From: JAAFIP01 sp031428975
Lineage (GTDB): Bacteria > Pseudomonadota > Gammaproteobacteria > Burkholderiales > Burkholderiaceae_C
Direction of reading: 5' to 3'
Assembly: GCA_031428975.1 (NCBI GenBank)
Contig: JANOYR010000120.1
Span: 1 to 27,346 of the forward strand
DNA length: 27,346 nucleotides
In this document: positions 15,886 to 22,925 of the stretch, piece by piece
Position numbering within the stretch: position 1 is the first letter of the stretch
How the letters are laid out: each line of letters begins with the position of its first letter
Program-made: the position numbers and the translations under genes
The notes under the pieces: model-generated
Seen by the model: only the letters and a program-made list of their open reading frames with translations
Database searches by the model: none
What the model was told of the DNA's origin: nothing

Positions 15886-16371
15886 ATGGATTGCACAGTC
15901 AGTTGGACAGGCGGCAGCACCGCGGCAGGCAGCGAAGCACCCGGTTGGGTCGGCGGCGCATCGGGCATGGGCTTTGTGGCCCGCACCGGCAGCGGCCACA
16001 CCCTTGCCATGGACGGTGCCCCCGATGCCGCCAAACCCGAAAACGGCGGTGCTAACCTTGCCCCCCGCCCCATGGAAACTATGCTCGCAGGCGCGGGCGG
16101 CTGCACGGCGTATGACGTGGTGCTTATCCTTAAGCGCGGCCGCCACGACGTGCGCGGCTGCAGCGTGGCCCTGCACGCCGACCGCGCCGAGCTTGACCCC
16201 AAAGTCTTCACCAAAATCACCATGCACTTCACCGTCACTGGCAAAGCCCTGCCAGTTGCCGCCGTAGAAAAAGCCATAGCGCTGTCTCACGACAAATACT
16301 GCTCAGGCACCATCATGCTGGGTAAAACGGCCGAGATTGTGACCTCGTTTGAGGTGCTGGAGCTGCTGTGA
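15886..16371 (+). CDS. OsmC family protein
   Basis: OsmC/YhfA-type protein of 161 residues, a family that includes thiol-dependent hydroperoxide reductases. Both conserved cysteines are present, in GAGGCTAYDVV and HDKYCSGTIML, along with NLAPRPMETMLAGAG between the beta-sheet half and the helical half. The N-terminus holds about 17 extra Gly/Ala/Ser-rich residues (about 9-27) compared with what I expect of the family. The ATG has a good AAGGA site six bases upstream. It is followed after 60 bp by vapBC, which has its own promoter. Peroxidase activity is inferred from the two cysteines. Confidence 0.88.
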   Translation: MDCTVSWTGGSTAAGSEAPGWVGGASGMGFVARTGSGHTLAMDGAPDAAKPENGGANLAPRPMETMLAGAGGCTAYDVVLILKRGRHDVRGCSVALHADRAELDPKVFTKITMHFTVTGKALPVAAVEKAIALSHDKYCSGTIMLGKTAEIVTSFEVLELL

Positions 16372-16372
16372 T

Positions 16373-16401
16373 TTGACGCAGAGACATGCGTGGCATAAAA
16401 T
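16373..16401 (+). promoter_or_regulatory. Sigma-70 promoter of vapBC
   Basis: A -35 TTGACG (16373-16378) and a -10 TAAAAT (16396-16401) are separated by exactly 17 bases. The -35 starts two bases after the stop codon of the osmC-like gene. The spacer contains CGCAGAGACATGCG, an imperfect palindrome that could be the binding site of the VapBC complex. The start codon of vapB follows after 30 bases. Confidence 0.7.
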
Positions 16402-16431
16402 ACAAATAATTGCATTAAACGGGAAAATTTA

Positions 16432-16674
16432 ATGATTCCGATGAAAATGTCAAAAGGCGGACGAGTAGTCATACCCAGTCATATTCGCCAAAGTTTGGGG
16501 CTCAACGATGGCGATGCCGTCTTGTGGGAGCTGGGCGATGGCGAGGCGCGTATCACCACGCGGGCGCAGCAGATCAAGCGTGCCCAAGCCTTGGTGCGCC
16601 GCCATGTGCCGCTGGGCGTGTCCTTGGTGGACGAGTTGATTGCTGAGCGGCGTTCTGAAGCGCAACATGGCTAA
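16432..16674 (+). CDS. AbrB/SpoVT-type antitoxin (VapB-like)
   Basis: Antitoxin of a type II toxin-antitoxin pair; it binds its own promoter and neutralises the downstream PIN-domain toxin. The 80-residue product has an N-terminal swapped-hairpin AbrB DNA-binding domain (KGGRVVIPSHIRQSLGLNDGD, about 8-28) and a C-terminal helical tail that would wrap the toxin. The ATG at 16432 has a GGGAA ribosome site; an ATG three codons later is an alternative. Its stop overlaps the toxin start by eight bases. Confidence 0.9.
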   Translation: MIPMKMSKGGRVVIPSHIRQSLGLNDGDAVLWELGDGEARITTRAQQIKRAQALVRRHVPLGVSLVDELIAERRSEAQHG

Positions 16675-17083
16675 AGCAGAAGTCAAAGGCGCAACGCCTA
16701 CCGTGCTCGATGCGTCTGCGCTGCTTGCGCTGTTTAACGATGAACCTGGTGCAGACGTGGTGGAGCGCGCCTTGCTAGGCGCGTGCATGGTGAGCGCTGT
16801 GAACCATACCGAGGTATTGACCAAGTTGCTGGACAAAGGCCTCAGCGCCAGCGATGCCGCATCGGTCATGTTGTCAGTAGCCGTGCAGGTGCTAGCCTAT
16901 GACAGTGCGCAGTCGGTGGACGCAGCTTGGCTGCGTCTTGCCACCCGCAGTGTGGGCTTGTCTTTGGGTGACCGCGCTTGTTTAGCGCTTGCCCGTTCGC
17001 TAGGCGCTCCAGTGCTCACTGCCGATAGGCCGTGGCTGGGTGTTGCGCAGGCGGCAGGAGTGCAAGTGCAATGTATTCGATAG
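16667..17083 (+). CDS. PIN-domain ribonuclease toxin (VapC-like)
   Basis: PIN-domain endoribonuclease toxin. The acidic metal-binding residues are all visible: Asp in TVLDASALLALF (about 15), Glu in NHTEVLTKLL, Asp in SLGDRACLALA, and Asp in LTADRPW. The module therefore appears intact. I chose the ATG at 16667, giving 138 residues and an 8-bp overlap (ATGGCTAA) with the antitoxin stop; an upstream TTG at 16640 is much less likely. The gene ends just inside repeat copy C. Target RNA cannot be read from the sequence. Confidence 0.9.
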   Translation: MAKAEVKGATPTVLDASALLALFNDEPGADVVERALLGACMVSAVNHTEVLTKLLDKGLSASDAASVMLSVAVQVLAYDSAQSVDAAWLRLATRSVGLSLGDRACLALARSLGAPVLTADRPWLGVAQAAGVQVQCIR

Positions 17084-17138
17084 CACACTATGACTATACG
17101 ACAGTGACATTAGCAGTATTTTTTATAAATACGCCGCT
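17072..17138 (+). repeat. Dispersed AT-rich repeat, copy C
   Basis: This copy reads GATAGCACACTATGACTATA, then CGACAGTGACATTAGC, an AT-rich tail TTTTTTATAAAT and ACGCCGCT. It spans the gap between two convergent genes. It covers the last four codons of vapC and provides the stop codon and the last codons of the HAD gene on the other strand. Confidence 0.7.
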
Positions 17139-17764
17139 AAAAGGTTAGGTAGGCCACTGGGCGTAGGCAAATGCAGCCCCGTCCAACCCTGGGCATTGGC
17201 GGCTTGGGCGTTGGCGGGCAGGTCGTCGATGAACACAGTGCGCTCGGGCGCTAGCGCGTAGCGCGTTTGCAGCAGCTGGTAAATGGCGGGATTGGGTTTA
17301 ACCAGCAGGGCGTCGCCGCTGAAGACACCGCCGTCAAAGCAGCCAATGAAGTCGTGGCGCTGCTCCAGTACGCGGGAATAGGGCGCTGGCATATTGGACA
17401 AAAAATACAGGCGCACGGGCGGCGGTTGGCCATTTGCCAGCGCCACATCACGTTTGGCTGCCAGCTGGCGCAGTACCGCTACATTGCTTGCAATGGGCTG
17501 CAAGCGATCGCCCAAAAGTGCCATCATGGCCTCAACGCTGGCAGCGGGCAAATGCAGGCGTGCCGTAGTTTTGGCTATGATTTCTTGCAAACTGAGCAGG
17601 CCTTGGTCAAAACTGAGCCAGTCGGGGTGGCTAAAAATTTGCTTGCCCAGCGCAGCGGCCGCTTCCTCGGATGTGGCCAATTCAGGTAAAAACTGGCGAA
17701 TCAAAGCGGGGGGATTCCACGAGAAAAGCACCTCGCCAAAATCGAAAACGATGTTTTTTGTCAT
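17123..17764 (-). CDS. HAD-superfamily hydrolase (YihX-like)
   Basis: Probable cytoplasmic phosphatase of the haloacid dehalogenase superfamily, 213 residues. All four motifs can be seen: motif I VFDFGEVLF (nucleophile Asp at residue 8), motif II LSN, motif III Lys in VKPNP, and motif IV FIDDLPAN. Motif I has Gly in place of the second Asp, a form also found in YihX-like and epoxide-hydrolase-associated HAD proteins, so the catalytic type is uncertain. A cap domain lies at about 20-90. The last few residues (AAYL) and the stop come from repeat copy C. The substrate is unknown; neighbouring pgi suggests but does not show a sugar phosphate. Confidence 0.85.
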   Translation of the reverse strand: MTKNIVFDFGEVLFSWNPPALIRQFLPELATSEEAAAALGKQIFSHPDWLSFDQGLLSLQEIIAKTTARLHLPAASVEAMMALLGDRLQPIASNVAVLRQLAAKRDVALANGQPPPVRLYFLSNMPAPYSRVLEQRHDFIGCFDGGVFSGDALLVKPNPAIYQLLQTRYALAPERTVFIDDLPANAQAANAQGWTGLHLPTPSGLPNLLAAYL

Positions 17765-17799
17765 GGGCTGGATTTTAAAAGGCTTTGGCTGCGAAGCAA

Positions 17800-19431
17800 C
17801 TAAGCCGCCAAAAACGCCATCAAGCCCGCAGTAGACCCGTCCAGCCCGGCCACATCCCCCGAGGCCATGCGGGTGGCTATGTCGCGGGCCAGCACTTTGC
17901 CCAGCTCCACACCAAATTGGTCAAAGCTGTTGATGCCCCAGACCGCGCCACTGACAAAGACGCGGTGTTCATACAGGGCGATTAGCGCGCCAAGGCTGCT
18001 TGGGGTGAGCTTGTCCAAGACAATGAACGAGCTAGGCCGATTGCCAGGAAAAAATGCGTGGCCTTGGCCATGCCCATCAGCGCCCGCATCAGACTTGCCC
18101 AGCATGAAGGCCTGCGCCTGTGCCAACGCATTGGCCAATAGCAAGTCATGGTGGCCGTTTAATGTGTGCGTCGCATGCTTCACGGCGATAAATTCCATGG
18201 GGATCACATCCGAGCCTTGGTGCAGTAGCTGAAAAAACGCATGCTGCCCGTTCGTGCCCGGTTCCCCCCACACCACGGGCGATGTGGCGTAAGGCAATGC
18301 TTGGCCATTGGCATCCACGCGCTTGCCATTGCTCTCCATTTCAAGCTGCTGCAAGTAGGCGGGCAAACGCTTGAGCGCGGCGTGGTAGGGCGCTACGCAG
18401 CGCGATGTGTAGCGGTGGAAATTGCGGTACCACACGTCTAAGAGCCCCAAGCGCATGGGCAAATTCTGCGCCATCGGAGCGCTGGCAAAGTGCGCATCCA
18501 TGTCCCGTGCGCCTTGCAAGAATGCCTGAAAACCGTCCGCGCCAATGGCTATGGCAATCGGCAGTCCAATGGCCGACCACACCGAGTAGCGCCCGCCCAC
18601 CCAGTCCCAAAAGCCAAAGGTGGTGTCAATGCCAAAGGCCTTGGCCGCTGCCACATTGGTGGTCAAGGCGCAAAAATGCCGCGCCGTGTCGGTGCCGCCA
18701 TGCGCCTCAAACCATGCCTTGGCGCTTTGCGCATTGGTCATGGTCTCAATGGTGGTGAAGGTTTTGGAGGCAATGACGAATAAGGTGCTGTGCGGCTGGC
18801 AGCGCGCCAGCGTAGCCGCCAGCTCGTGGCCGTCCACATTGGATACAAAGTGAAAGCGCTTGGATTTGTCTGTGAATTCATCCAGCGCCAACACCGCCAT
18901 TTGCGGCCCCAAGTCAGAACCACCAATGCCAATATTCACCACGTCGGTGATGGTGCTGTCCGCACGAATGCGGCTGGCATAGGCCAGCATGGCGTCGCGC
19001 GTAGCATGCACAGCTTGGAGTTTGTCTTGAAGGCCATTGGGGTCATTTTTTGCTATGTTTTCAATAGCTATATGTGACGATATGACAGTGACATTGCCAC
19101 TTATTTCTATAAATTGTGGGCTTTTGTCCGCCCGCAGCAGCGTGTGCAGCACCGCGCGGCCTTCGGTACTGTTAATAGGTTCGCCGCGCAGCATGGCATC
19201 GCGTTTTTGCTCTACCCCGCATGCACTGGCCAGCTCAAAAAGTAAAGCCTCTGTGGCGCTGTCGAGGTGGTTTTTAGACAGGTCGCAAAGCATCTGCGGG
19301 GCGTTTTGGCTGAATTTTGTGAACCTAGCAGGGTCTTGCGCAAACGCCGTGCGCACATCAAAGACGTGGCCTTGCGCGGTGTAGTGCTGCGTGAGCATAT
19401 TCCACGCTTGGGTTTGGTCGCATCTTGTCAT
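17800..19431 (-). CDS. pgi: Glucose-6-phosphate isomerase
   Basis: Cytoplasmic isomerase interconverting glucose 6-phosphate and fructose 6-phosphate. The 543-residue product contains both family signatures, VVNIGIGGSDLGP (about 166-178) and INSFDQFGVELGKVLA near the C-terminus with the catalytic Lys. The base Glu lies in MESNGKR and the His in GTNGQHAFFQLLHQG. Residues 107-129 (FIEISGNVTVISSHIAIENI and the next three) are encoded by copy D of the AT-rich repeat, between the helix ending in LHTLLR and the ITDVVNIG signature, where homologues are shorter. All catalytic residues lie outside this stretch, so the enzyme is likely functional. The 245-bp gap before it holds two copies of a GGACGCAAAGG-type repeat. 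Confidence 0.97.
   Translation of the reverse strand: MTRCDQTQAWNMLTQHYTAQGHVFDVRTAFAQDPARFTKFSQNAPQMLCDLSKNHLDSATEALLFELASACGVEQKRDAMLRGEPINSTEGRAVLHTLLRADKSPQFIEISGNVTVISSHIAIENIAKNDPNGLQDKLQAVHATRDAMLAYASRIRADSTITDVVNIGIGGSDLGPQMAVLALDEFTDKSKRFHFVSNVDGHELAATLARCQPHSTLFVIASKTFTTIETMTNAQSAKAWFEAHGGTDTARHFCALTTNVAAAKAFGIDTTFGFWDWVGGRYSVWSAIGLPIAIAIGADGFQAFLQGARDMDAHFASAPMAQNLPMRLGLLDVWYRNFHRYTSRCVAPYHAALKRLPAYLQQLEMESNGKRVDANGQALPYATSPVVWGEPGTNGQHAFFQLLHQGSDVIPMEFIAVKHATHTLNGHHDLLLANALAQAQAFMLGKSDAGADGHGQGHAFFPGNRPSSFIVLDKLTPSSLGALIALYEHRVFVSGAVWGINSFDQFGVELGKVLARDIATRMASGDVAGLDGSTAGLMAFLAA
19047..19116 (+). repeat. Dispersed AT-rich repeat, copy D, in frame in pgi
   Basis: The clearest copy: GCTATGTTTTCAATAGC (an inverted-repeat arm pair), then TATGTGACGATATGACAGTG, ACATTGCCACTTATTTC and TATAAAT. 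Three TGAC units are spaced about seven bases apart. It is wholly inside pgi and open in frame, read in reverse as FIEISGNVTVISSHIAIENI. It is much more AT-rich than the surrounding gene. Confidence 0.78.
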
Positions 19432-19462
19432 GGTGTATTGGGTTTTCTTGGTGTTTCAATTT

Positions 19463-19517
19463 AGACTTGGCCGGACGCAGAGGGCGCAAAGGGTACGCAG
19501 AGGACGCAAAAAAATAC
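19463..19517 (+). repeat. GGACGCAAAGG-type repeat, copy 1
   Basis: Reads ACTTGGCCGGACGCAGAGGG, then CGCAAAGGGTACGCAGAGG and ACGCAAAAAAATACC. The internal unit GGACGCARAGG recurs with a period of roughly 10-12 bases. The copy sits just upstream of the pgi start (minus strand) and faces copy 2 in inverted orientation across about 90 bp. Confidence 0.75.
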
Positions 19518-19604
19518 CCAAAATAAGAAGAGAAAAATAAATTTAAAATTTCATCAAAATAAAATTCATTGACTAGATCTTCAACACACGAGTTTGCACG
19601 TCAT

Positions 19605-19666
19605 CTTCGGCTGTTCTTTTGCGTCTTCTGCGTAACCTTTGCGTCCTTTGCGTCCGGCAGTTCGGC
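19605..19666 (-). repeat. GGACGCAAAGG-type repeat, copy 2 (inverted)
   Basis: On the minus strand it reads CGAACTGCCGGACGCAAAGG, then ACGCAAAGGTTACGCAGAAG and ACGCAAAAGAACAG. It begins ten bases beyond the tal stop. Together with copy 1 it forms an inverted pair flanking a very AT-rich spacer (19518-19604), which may contain the pgi promoter. No single promoter there is convincing. Confidence 0.75.
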
Positions 19667-19676
19667 TGTTAGGTAT

Positions 19677-20624
19677 TTAAGCTGCCAAAAGCAGCCCATC
19701 GAGTTTCAAAGCATCCGCTACAAACCCACGAATACCTTCGGCCAGCTTTTCAGTGCCCATGGCATCTTGGTTTAAAGCAAACCGAAACCCTGCCTCGTCA
19801 TAACTTACTGTTGCTATATCCAGCTTAGACGCAGCAGAAGCATCCAGCGCCCGCACCAATGGCGCATCGGCGGTGGCCAGCGCAGCCAGCAAATCGGGGC
19901 TGATGGTCAGCAAGTCGCAGCCGGCCAGCGCGGTAATCTGGCCAATATTGCGAAAGCTTGCACCCATTACTTCGGTGCGAATGCCGTGGTGCTTATAGTA
20001 GTTAAAAATTTGCGTCACCGACTTCACGCCAGGATCGTTGGATAAAGCGTTGTCAGACTCCACCCACGCAGCGCCCGCAGACTTTTTGTACCAATCGTAA
20101 ATACGGCCTACAAACGGAGAAATGAGTTGCACCTTAGCAGCGCCGCAGGCCACGGCTTGGGCAAAGCTAAAAAGCAGCGTGAGGTTGCAGTGGATACCTT
20201 GATTTTCAAGCTCGGCTGCGGCTTGAATGCCCTCCCATGTGGAGGCCAATTTGATCAAAATACGCTCTTTGGGGATGCCCTCAGCGGCTGCCATAGCAAT
20301 CAGCCTCTGGCCACGCGCCACATTGGCCGCCACGTCAAAAGACAGGCGGGCATCCACCTCCATCGACACACGGCCAGGCACCACGTTGACAATCTCGCGG
20401 CCAAAGCGCACCACGAGGCGGTCAAGCTGCTCGTCGAGCGGCTTGCTGCGGTGGGCGTTGACTATTTCCTTGAGCAGTGGCGCGTATTCAGGCTTTTGCA
20501 CCGCCTTCAATATCAGCGACGGGTTGGTGGTGGCATCTTGCGGCAAAAACTGCGCAAGTTGCTGAAAATCCCCCGTGTCGGCAACCACGGTGGTGAAAGT
20601 TTTGAGTGCGGCGAGTTGGTTCAT
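19677..20624 (-). CDS. tal: Transaldolase
   Basis: Cytoplasmic pentose phosphate enzyme that transfers a dihydroxyacetone unit between sedoheptulose 7-phosphate and glyceraldehyde 3-phosphate. The 315-residue product matches TalB-type length. It has the N-terminal DATTNPSLILKA motif, the Schiff-base lysine in ERILIKLASTWEGIQAA (about 128-144) and the signature GRIYDWYKK. It lies next to pgi on the same strand, but 245 bp of repeats separate them, so they may be independent transcription units. Confidence 0.97.
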   Translation of the reverse strand: MNQLAALKTFTTVVADTGDFQQLAQFLPQDATTNPSLILKAVQKPEYAPLLKEIVNAHRSKPLDEQLDRLVVRFGREIVNVVPGRVSMEVDARLSFDVAANVARGQRLIAMAAAEGIPKERILIKLASTWEGIQAAAELENQGIHCNLTLLFSFAQAVACGAAKVQLISPFVGRIYDWYKKSAGAAWVESDNALSNDPGVKSVTQIFNYYKHHGIRTEVMGASFRNIGQITALAGCDLLTISPDLLAALATADAPLVRALDASAASKLDIATVSYDEAGFRFALNQDAMGTEKLAEGIRGFVADALKLDGLLLAA

Positions 20625-20701
20625 GCCAGCATTATCGCGTTAAGCGCTTGGTATTGATCAAGAAACGCCACGTTTTGCGCAACAACCGCGTTACGAACCT
20701 G

Positions 20702-21322
20702 CTAGCGCCGTGTACTGCCCTTTTTTAGTGCAAACTCCCACAACCGCCAGCCCAACAGGGCAGCGATGACGGCGGCGTAAACGAACACTTCAGCAAAGTC
20801 ATTTTTGCCCGCCCGCATCCAAAAAAAGTGCAATATACCCAAGCCCGCTATCACATAGACCAGCTTGTGCAGCATTTGCCAGCGCTTGGCACCCAGTGCC
20901 TTGATGGCGCGGTTAAACGAGGTGAGCGCAAGCGGTGTGAGCAGCACCAAGCCGCTAAACCCAACCAAAATAAACGGGCGCTTGATGATGTCGTTGATGA
21001 TGTCTTGCAGCACAAACTCCATGTCAAACCACGAATAGCTCAGCATATGCATCAGCACATAAAAATACACAAACAAGCCCAACATGCGCCGAAAACGCGC
21101 CAATTGCGGTGTTTTTGTCAACACGCGCAGCGGGGTAACAGCCAGCACAATGCACAAAAACCGCAGCGTCCAGTCGCCCGTGGAGCGCACTAAATACTCC
21201 GCAGGGTTAGCGCCCAACTGGCTCGGATGAATGAACAAACCGTAGGCTAGCCATGCAAAGGGTAGCAGGCAAAGCACCCAAAGAGTTGGCTTGGCGACGG
21301 GGTGAAGAAGTAGCTTTTTCAT
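20702..21322 (-). CDS. msrQ: MsrQ, heme-binding membrane subunit of the methionine sulfoxide reductase MsrPQ
   Basis: Inner-membrane heme protein that passes electrons from the quinone pool or flavin reductase to periplasmic MsrP. The product from the ATG at 21322 has 206 residues with about six hydrophobic helices and the family patterns GDWTLRFLCIVLAVTPLR, RRMLGLFVYFYVLMH and MLHKLVYVIAGLGILHFFW, with the histidines that bind heme. A longer frame to 21373 exists, but its 17 extra codons run into the repeat at 21347-21407, so I reject it. msrP is directly upstream, as expected, but 90 bp away. Confidence 0.94.
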   Translation of the reverse strand: MKKLLLHPVAKPTLWVLCLLPFAWLAYGLFIHPSQLGANPAEYLVRSTGDWTLRFLCIVLAVTPLRVLTKTPQLARFRRMLGLFVYFYVLMHMLSYSWFDMEFVLQDIINDIIKRPFILVGFSGLVLLTPLALTSFNRAIKALGAKRWQMLHKLVYVIAGLGILHFFWMRAGKNDFAEVFVYAAVIAALLGWRLWEFALKKGSTRR

Positions 21323-21346
21323 TGTGGGTTGGCTGAGGTTTAGTGC

Positions 21347-21407
21347 GAACTTGACCGGACGCAGAGGCCGCAAAAGTTACGCAAAAGACGCAAAAAGAAT
21401 ACCAAAC
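21347..21407 (+). repeat. GGACGCAAAGG-type repeat, copy 3, between msrP and msrQ
   Basis: Reads ACTTGACCGGACGCAGAGGC, then CGCAAAAGTTACGCAAAAG and ACGCAAAAAGAATACC, matching copy 1 closely along its whole length. It occupies most of the 90-bp gap between the msrP stop and the msrQ start. Confidence 0.75.
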
Positions 21408-21412
21408 GGGTT

Positions 21413-22417
21413 TCAAAAACTCTTCTTGAGATCCATGCCCGCATACAGCTGACCCACCTGTGCTTCGTAGCCGTTGAACATCAGCGTTTTGCGCTTTTTG
21501 GCGAACACGCCGCCTTCTTCGCCAATGCGCCGCTCGGTGGCTTGGCTCCAGCGGGGGTGGTCTACGTTGGGGTTGACGTTGCTGTAAAAGCCGTATTCAT
21601 TGGCTGCGGCTTTGTTCCATGCGGTTTTGGGTTCTTTGTCGGTGAAGCGGATTTTCACAATCGATTTGCCCGATTTGAAGCCGTATTTCCATGGCACCAC
21701 CAAGCGCACGGGCGCGCCGCTTTGGTTGGGCAGCACCTCGCCATACATGCCAAAGCTCAGCAGCGTGAGCGCGTTCATGGCTTCGTCCATGCGCAGCGCC
21801 TCCACATAAGGCCAGTCGAGCACGCGCGAGCCCACGCCGGGCATGGTTTTCGGGTCGGCCAGTGTGTGAAATTCCACGTATTTGGCATTGCCCAGTGGTT
21901 CCACTTTTTTGATCAATTCCGACAGCGAATACCCCACCCACGGAATCACCATCGACCAGCCTTCCACGCAGCGCAGGCGGTAAATGCGCTCTTCTTGGGT
22001 GCTGAGCTTGAGCAGGTCTTCTAGCTGGTATTTGGCAGGTTTTTTCACCAAACCGTCCACCTCCACCGTCCACGGCTTGGTGGCCAAGGTGTGGGCGTTT
22101 TTGGCGGGGTCCGATTTGTCGGTGCCAAATTCGTAGAAGTTGTTGTAGGTGGATGCGTCTTTGTAATCGGTGATTTTCTCCATCGTTACCGCGCCTGCCA
22201 CGGCCGATTTAGCGCCCACCAAAGCCGCCAGCTTGCCGCCGCCTGCAGCCGATGCCATGGCCCGCGCGTCACGCGCTGCCCAGCCTGCCAGCGCTGTGCC
22301 TGCGGCGCCGCCTGCTAGCATTTTTAGCAATTCGCGGCGGCCTTGGTAGGCGGCCAGCGGCGTAATCTCGCTGCTGGCGCGGTGGTTAAATCCGTGAGAG
22401 TGGGTTTGGATCAGCAT
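21413..22417 (-). CDS. msrP: MsrP, periplasmic molybdopterin methionine sulfoxide reductase catalytic subunit
   Basis: Periplasmic molybdenum enzyme that repairs oxidised methionines in envelope proteins, working with MsrQ. From the ATG at 22417, which has an ATAGGAAAAACC ribosome site, the product has 334 residues. A twin-arginine signal QGRRELLKMLAGG (about 28-40) directs folded export. The Mo-ligand Cys lies in YRLRCVEGWSMVIPW, and KYGFKSGKSIVKI is conserved near the C-terminus. A frame to 22507 adds 30 residues without support. Porins and secretins elsewhere in the window are plausible oxidised substrates, but that is inference only. Confidence 0.95.
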   Translation of the reverse strand: MLIQTHSHGFNHRASSEITPLAAYQGRRELLKMLAGGAAGTALAGWAARDARAMASAAGGGKLAALVGAKSAVAGAVTMEKITDYKDASTYNNFYEFGTDKSDPAKNAHTLATKPWTVEVDGLVKKPAKYQLEDLLKLSTQEERIYRLRCVEGWSMVIPWVGYSLSELIKKVEPLGNAKYVEFHTLADPKTMPGVGSRVLDWPYVEALRMDEAMNALTLLSFGMYGEVLPNQSGAPVRLVVPWKYGFKSGKSIVKIRFTDKEPKTAWNKAAANEYGFYSNVNPNVDHPRWSQATERRIGEEGGVFAKKRKTLMFNGYEAQVGQLYAGMDLKKSF

Positions 22418-22594
22418 GGTTTTTCCTATGGGTTTGAACGGTGGAGTTAAACGGTCGGTGGTGGCATCAGTGGCTTTGTGTGTGCCATGTGCTTTAAGTC
22501 GTGGCAACTGGCAGAATCTTACGCCGAAGGCTTAGAGTGCCCAGTGTGGCCGCAAGTTCCTGCTGATGCAGTCGCAGGGGCTCGGGCAAGCATG

Positions 22595-22918
22595 TCAGGG
22601 CTCGCTTTGTAGGCTGGTGGGGATGTCGCTTTGCAGATGTACCAAGCGCACCGCATTGAGCTGCGCCGTTTCCTCGGTGTAAAACACGGCATAGGGAAAT
22701 TTACGCAAACTCCAATGCCGAAGGCCAGTGATTTCCAGCTCTTGGCCATAACGCGGCGAGCCAATGCCCGGCTGGCGCTCTATCTGGGCAATGGCCTTGT
22801 CAAACGCATCAAAAAAAGCGTCCAGCATATGGGGCGCAACCCCAGCGTAGTACTGGGCAGCATCGTCCAAATCGCGCTGTGCATCGCTGGAAATGCGCGC
22901 TTTTTTGCTGGCTTTCAT
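22595..22918 (-). CDS. parE: ParE/RelE-family toxin
   Basis: Toxin of a type II toxin-antitoxin pair. The 107-residue product has the ParE/RelE fold pattern: an N-terminal helical region (SSDAQRDLDDAAQYYAG), a central ERQPGIGSPRYGQ loop, and the conserved strand motif LRKFPYAVFYTEE. ParE members inhibit DNA gyrase, whereas RelE members cut mRNA; the upstream ParD-type antitoxin favours ParE. It starts seven bases after the antitoxin stop. About 175 bp between its end and msrP hold no feature that I can identify. Confidence 0.87.
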   Translation of the reverse strand: MKASKKARISSDAQRDLDDAAQYYAGVAPHMLDAFFDAFDKAIAQIERQPGIGSPRYGQELEITGLRHWSLRKFPYAVFYTEETAQLNAVRLVHLQSDIPTSLQSEP

Positions 22919-22925
22919 CTGGCGA

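Noticed and set aside
19505..19575. A pgi promoter in the AT-rich spacer
   Set aside because: Several -10-like boxes occur by composition alone, but none pairs with a -35 at a good distance.
22519..22764. Small minus-strand frame downstream of parE
   Set aside because: It overlaps parE in another frame, has no recognisable motif and no ribosome site.
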